From contig CADEEZ010000005.1 in NCBI GenBank assembly GCA_902826485.1, positions 30,061 through 94,060 of the forward strand: 64,000 nt of DNA, in the 5' to 3' direction. This document shows, one piece after another, positions 61,167-64,000 of this stretch. The translations under genes and the position numbers were made by a program. The notes under the pieces were generated by a model, which worked only from the letters and a program-made list of their open reading frames with translations, did not search any database and had not been told where the DNA came from. Source of the stretch: an uncultured Gammaproteobacteria bacterium. Its GTDB lineage: Bacteria; Pseudomonadota; Gammaproteobacteria; Berkiellales; Berkiellaceae. How positions within the stretch are numbered: position 1 is the stretch's first letter; the number at the start of each line of letters is the position of its first letter.

Positions 61167-62564
61167 ATGATTTGCACCCGTTTTGCGCCATCTCCAACTG
61201 GGTATTTACATATTGGTAGTGTCAGAACTGCGCTTTATTGCTGGTTATTTGCAAAAAAGAATGGTGGCAAATTTATATTAAGAATTGAAGATACCGATTT
61301 AGAGCGATCTACGCAAGAAGCTGTCAATGTTATTTTAGATGGCATGAACTGGTTGGGGTTATCTTGGGATGAGGGCCCTTACTATCAAACCGCACGTTTT
61401 GAGAGATATAAAGGTGTGATAGATCAATTAATTTCAACGGGCCATGCGTATAAATGCTACTGTTCTAAAGATCGCTTAGAAAAGTTACGCGAAGTACAGA
61501 TGCTGAAAAAAATTAAACCGAAATACGATTATCATTGTCGTCATCAAGTGCCTGAAAATACACCGGCCGATGCGCCTTTTGTGATTCGTTTTAAAAACCC
61601 ACTCGATGGCTTTGTGACCATAGAAGATTCGATTAAAGGCAAAATAGAAATCGCCAACGATGAGCTAGATGATTTAATTTTAGCCAGAACAGATGGATCT
61701 CCCACCTATAATTTAAGCGTGGTGGTCGATGATTGGGAGATGGGCATCACCCATGTTTTACGAGGCGATGATCATATTAATAATACGCCGCGACAAATGA
61801 ATATTTTTCATGCCTTAGGGGCCAAACCACCTGTCTATGGTCACTTGCCGATGATATTGGCTTTAGATGGCAAAAAATTGTCTAAACGTCATGGGGCGGC
61901 CAGCGTATTGGAATTTAAAGAAGCGGGCTTTTTGCCGCATGCTTTATTAAATTATCTTGCGAGATTAGGCTGGTCACATGGGGATCAAGAAATCTTTTCC
62001 ATAGAAGAACTCATCGAATTTTTCGATACGCATCGTATCAATGCAGCACCAGCGGCGTTTAATCCAGAAAAATTATTATGGCTCAATCAGCATTATATAA
62101 AAACGTACTCAGTGGAAGTCTTGTTGCCGCATGTGGCGTACCATTTTGAAAAATTAGGCTTAGATTTAAGTAAAGGCCCAAGCTTGGCAGACATTATTCT
62201 GGTGCAAAAAGAACGGGTAAAAACTTTAAAAGAAATGGCCGAAAAAAGTGCGTGTTTTTATTCAGAGTTGGTTTACGAACCAATGGCAAAAGAAAAATTC
62301 TTAAATGCTCAAGCTAAAAAAATACTTAAAGTTATTTATCATAATTTAGATAATCTTCAAAATTGGGAAAAAGAAGATTTACATGCGTGTGTTCAACACA
62401 CCATGCAAGAAGTGGGCGTAAAAATGCCTGAATTGGCTCAGCCGCTGCGTGTTGCAACAATAGGGGACACAACATCGCCCTCAATAGACAGCACGCTAAT
62501 GCTTTTAGGACGCGAAAAAACGTTAGCACGTTTAACACAATCGATTCAGTTAATAACTGAATAA
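61167..62564 (+). CDS. gltX: Glutamyl-tRNA synthetase
   Basis: 465 residues from ATG 61167; class I aminoacyl-tRNA synthetase attaching Glu to tRNA-Glu in the cytosol. RFAPSPTGYLHIGS holds the HIGH motif (HIGS), RIEDTDLERS follows, the KMSKS motif is KKLSKRHG, and the anticodon-binding region is at the C-terminus. An in-frame ATG at 61146 exists but overlaps a TATAAT (61142-61147), and other GltX proteins begin at RTRFAPSPTG, so 61167 is more likely. tRNA-Glu lies 173 bp downstream. Length agrees with the family (about 470). Confidence 0.95.
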   Translation: MICTRFAPSPTGYLHIGSVRTALYCWLFAKKNGGKFILRIEDTDLERSTQEAVNVILDGMNWLGLSWDEGPYYQTARFERYKGVIDQLISTGHAYKCYCSKDRLEKLREVQMLKKIKPKYDYHCRHQVPENTPADAPFVIRFKNPLDGFVTIEDSIKGKIEIANDELDDLILARTDGSPTYNLSVVVDDWEMGITHVLRGDDHINNTPRQMNIFHALGAKPPVYGHLPMILALDGKKLSKRHGAASVLEFKEAGFLPHALLNYLARLGWSHGDQEIFSIEELIEFFDTHRINAAPAAFNPEKLLWLNQHYIKTYSVEVLLPHVAYHFEKLGLDLSKGPSLADIILVQKERVKTLKEMAEKSACFYSELVYEPMAKEKFLNAQAKKILKVIYHNLDNLQNWEKEDLHACVQHTMQEVGVKMPELAQPLRVATIGDTTSPSIDSTLMLLGREKTLARLTQSIQLITE

Positions 62565-62581
62565 ATAGGTTAAAAAAACAT

Positions 62582-62610
62582 TTGACAGCATGCCCCAGGA
62601 TACGTAAAAT
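62582..62610 (+). promoter_or_regulatory. Near-consensus sigma-70 promoter for the tRNA pair
   Basis: TTGACA (62582-62587), exactly 17 bp, TAAAAT (62605-62610). The tRNA-Ala begins 15 bp after the -10, as expected for a stable-RNA operon. Confidence 0.85.
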
Positions 62611-62625
62611 TCACGCTTCTCTTGA

Positions 62626-62701
<76 letters not shown>

Positions 62702-62737
62702 AGACCACTTGGTCTCAAGTAGAAATGTTTATACTAG

Positions 62738-62813
62738 GTCCCCATCGTCTAGAGGCCTAGGACACTGCCCTTTCACGGCGGTAACAGGGGTTCGAATCCC
62801 CTTGGGGACGCCA
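62738..62813 (+). tRNA. tRNA-Glu (anticodon TTC)
   Basis: Acceptor GTCCCCA pairs with TGGGGAC; anticodon loop CTTTCAC gives TTC for glutamate; T-arm AGGGGTTCGAATCCCCT. CCA is encoded. It is 36 bp after tRNA-Ala in the same transcript and just downstream of gltX, which charges it. Confidence 0.97.
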
Positions 62814-62891
62814 TCTTTATGATGGCAACAAGGTTCATTTTTTCTACAGGTCGCTCTGGCCGGTTCAATAAAATAATTTAACTAACTCTTA

Positions 62892-62916
62892 ACCATTCTA
62901 AAGAATGGGATTTTTT
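62892..62916 (+). terminator. Probable terminator of the tRNA operon
   Basis: CCATTC-TAAA-GAATGG then GATTTTTT, about 80 bp after tRNA-Glu. A T-less hairpin (GCCATC-TTTAT-GATGGC) overlaps the tRNA-Glu 3' end at 62810-62826. Confidence 0.6.
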
Positions 62917-62993
62917 CTATTTCAATAAAATCTCGTTTGCTTTTTTTCTAACCCTCTTTCTCACACAGACGGCAAGCTTAAATATCTCATTCC

Positions 62994-63024
62994 CTACGTG
63001 CCGCGGCTTGTCCGCGGCATCCAG
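62994..63024 (-). repeat. 31-nt interspersed palindromic repeat (family A)
   Basis: CTACGTGCCGCGG...CCGCGGCATCCAG, identical in its visible ends and centre to 29517-29547. First of three repeats in the 62.9-63.2 kb spacer. Confidence 0.85.
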
Positions 63025-63055
63025 GTTCACAAATTTTTAATGATAATGTAAACCG

Positions 63056-63086
63056 CTGGATACCGCGGACAAGCCGCGGTAGCGGC
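63056..63086 (+). repeat. 31-nt interspersed palindromic repeat (family A), end-variant
   Basis: CTGGATACCGCGG...CCGCGGTAGCGGC: the core matches the family but the last bases differ from ACGTAG. Inverted relative to 62994-63024, with 31 bp between. Confidence 0.75.
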
Positions 63087-63138
63087 GAAACAATCGAATG
63101 TCTTAAAAATAAATTATTGAATGAAAGCTTCTTTTTAA

Positions 63139-63176
63139 CCCCCTCTCTCGCTCCGCGGGGGAGGGCTGGCTGGGGC
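63139..63176 (+). repeat. Single diverged arm of the DUF559-element repeat (family B)
   Basis: CCCCCTCTCTCGCTCCGCGG followed by GGGAGGGCTGGCTGGGGC, clearly related to 17848-17886 with several substitutions. No second arm or DUF559 gene accompanies it. The spacer 62814-63274 otherwise shows only the terminator hairpin and the two family A copies. Confidence 0.7.
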
Positions 63177-63274
63177 TTTTTTCTATCATAATCGGCTATT
63201 TTGCTTGACAATAACAAAATAACTTGATTTTTTGCGCAAAATGTGCAAATATTAAGTATATTTTGGAGTTTAAT

Positions 63275-64000
63275 ATGCTGATCGAATTTCGAGTTCAAAA
63301 CTATCGTTCTATAAGAGAGGAGCAAGCCTTAAGTCTTGTTGCTGCGAAGGACAGTTCTCATGCAGATACACATGTTGTGCCTACAGGTCTTAAAACCATT
63401 CCAGGTGTATTGAAGAGTGCTGTTTTATATGGCGCTAATGCAAGCGGTAAGACGAATTTTTTAAAAGCAGTGGAGTTTATGCGAAATTTGGTTGCACAAT
63501 CTGCAACTATTGTTCAACTAGGGGAAACTTTGAACATTCAATCATTTCGTTTAGATAACCGGACAATAAACGAACCTTCTGAATTTGAAATTACATTTCT
63601 TGAAGCAGGCATTCGCTATCAATATGGCTTTAGGGCAACAACAGAACGTATTCACGAAGAATGGTTATTTGTTCATAAAACATCGAAACCTCAACAGTGG
63701 TTTAGTCGTAAATATAATTTAGACACTAATAGTGATGAATATGATTTTGGCTCTCATTTCACTGGGCAACGAAAACTTTGGCAAGAATCTACGAGACCTA
63801 ATGGACTTTTTCTTTCAACAGCAGTTCACTTAAATAATGAGCAATTAAAACCTATTTTTAATTGGATTGTAAATAATTTGGTTGTGATGACATCTACAAC
63901 GCAATTAATGCCAGATTATTCAATTAGAATGCTTAAAGATAATGTTAAAAAACAAGAAATCGAAAAATTTATGATATCAGCAGATATTAGTATTACTAAT
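63275..64000 (+). CDS. AAA ATPase, RloA/AbiL-like, 3' end outside the window (partial)
   Basis: 242 codons are present and the frame stays open at the right edge. GGAG lies 6 nt before the ATG. It begins MLIEFRVQNYRSIREEQALSL, the typical opening of SMC-like AAA15/AAA21 ATPases, with Walker A GANASGKTNFLKAV near residue 50 and the strand-rich segment FEITFLEAGIRYQYGF. Proteins of this type include RloA and AbiLi, which work with a RloB/AbiLii partner in abortive phage defence. The partner would lie just beyond the window. A defence role is inferred from family resemblance only. Confidence 0.8.
   Translation, partial: MLIEFRVQNYRSIREEQALSLVAAKDSSHADTHVVPTGLKTIPGVLKSAVLYGANASGKTNFLKAVEFMRNLVAQSATIVQLGETLNIQSFRLDNRTINEPSEFEITFLEAGIRYQYGFRATTERIHEEWLFVHKTSKPQQWFSRKYNLDTNSDEYDFGSHFTGQRKLWQESTRPNGLFLSTAVHLNNEQLKPIFNWIVNNLVVMTSTTQLMPDYSIRMLKDNVKKQEIEKFMISADISITN

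Noticed and set aside
62987-63325. 112-codon minus-strand frame
   Set aside because: It is built from three interspersed repeats and the start of the RloA-like gene read backwards.

Overview
The window is AT-rich DNA from a Gram-negative gammaproteobacterium, most likely an intracellular or host-associated member of the Legionellales (Legionella/Coxiella/Berkiella-like). The reasons are a Gram-negative envelope gene set (MlaA, TolC proteins, porins, PBP4-type DacB, Mpl), a pyrophosphate-dependent phosphofructokinase, an Lss/Lap-type type I secretion locus with a LapD-like receptor, type IV minor pilins, several related MFS carriers, and an unusual number of eukaryote-like proteins (ankyrin, F-box, RasGEF-like, C-terminal CaaX boxes). 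The genus is inference; no rRNA is present to settle it.

Layout. 0-5.5 kb: an MFS carrier and a MAPEG protein, a HAD-like gene fragment cut by a palindromic repeat, PPi-phosphofructokinase, and a membrane protein translationally coupled to mpl. 5.5-8.5 kb: three tandem ankyrin paralogues sharing a new-looking C-terminal module; the first carries an F-box-like helix and an SV40-like basic cluster, the second ends in a CaaX box. 8.4-13.2 kb: dacB (convergently overlapping the third ankyrin gene), a small MscS channel and two MFS carriers in one minus-strand operon. 13.3-19.5 kb: an HDOD protein, then a TolC / adaptor / ABC ATPase / FtsX-type permease export operon interrupted by a DUF559 gene framed by ~45-nt inverted repeats.

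19.5-26.1 kb is an island of candidate secreted effectors: an F-box protein ending in CSMM, a divergent 1.3-kaa protein with a RasGEF-like region, and a protein with a His/Cys pair in clan-CD-like context. 26.1-38.3 kb holds glpD, an M61 aminopeptidase, hrpA fused in frame to a prepilin-like segment, pilW- and pilX-like genes, a 112-bp inverted-repeat element, a possible permuted NlpC/P60-like protein, a secreted protein and an SDR oxidoreductase. 38.3-42.6 kb is outer membrane: an OprO/P-like porin with a long leader, mlaA, and an alginate-export-family porin.

42.7-50.7 kb is a type I secretion and control locus: an ABC exporter with a C39-like domain lacking its cysteine, a HlyD adaptor, a LuxR-type regulator, a TolC and a LapD-like degenerate GGDEF/EAL receptor. 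50.8-61 kb: an MFS carrier, a small lipoprotein, two tandem TPR proteins whose C-terminal halves resemble the poly(A) polymerase/CCA-transferase head but lack the catalytic aspartates, a second exporter with an intact C39 protease (adaptor plus ABC), a PAP2 phosphatase and a bactofilin-like periplasmic protein. 61-64 kb: gltX, tRNA-Ala(GGC) and tRNA-Glu(TTC) behind a near-consensus promoter, a repeat-rich spacer, and the start of an AAA ATPase resembling RloA/AbiL-type defence ATPases that runs off the end.

Three families of palindromic or inverted repeats are scattered between genes. No CRISPR array, rRNA, transposase or complete prophage is visible.
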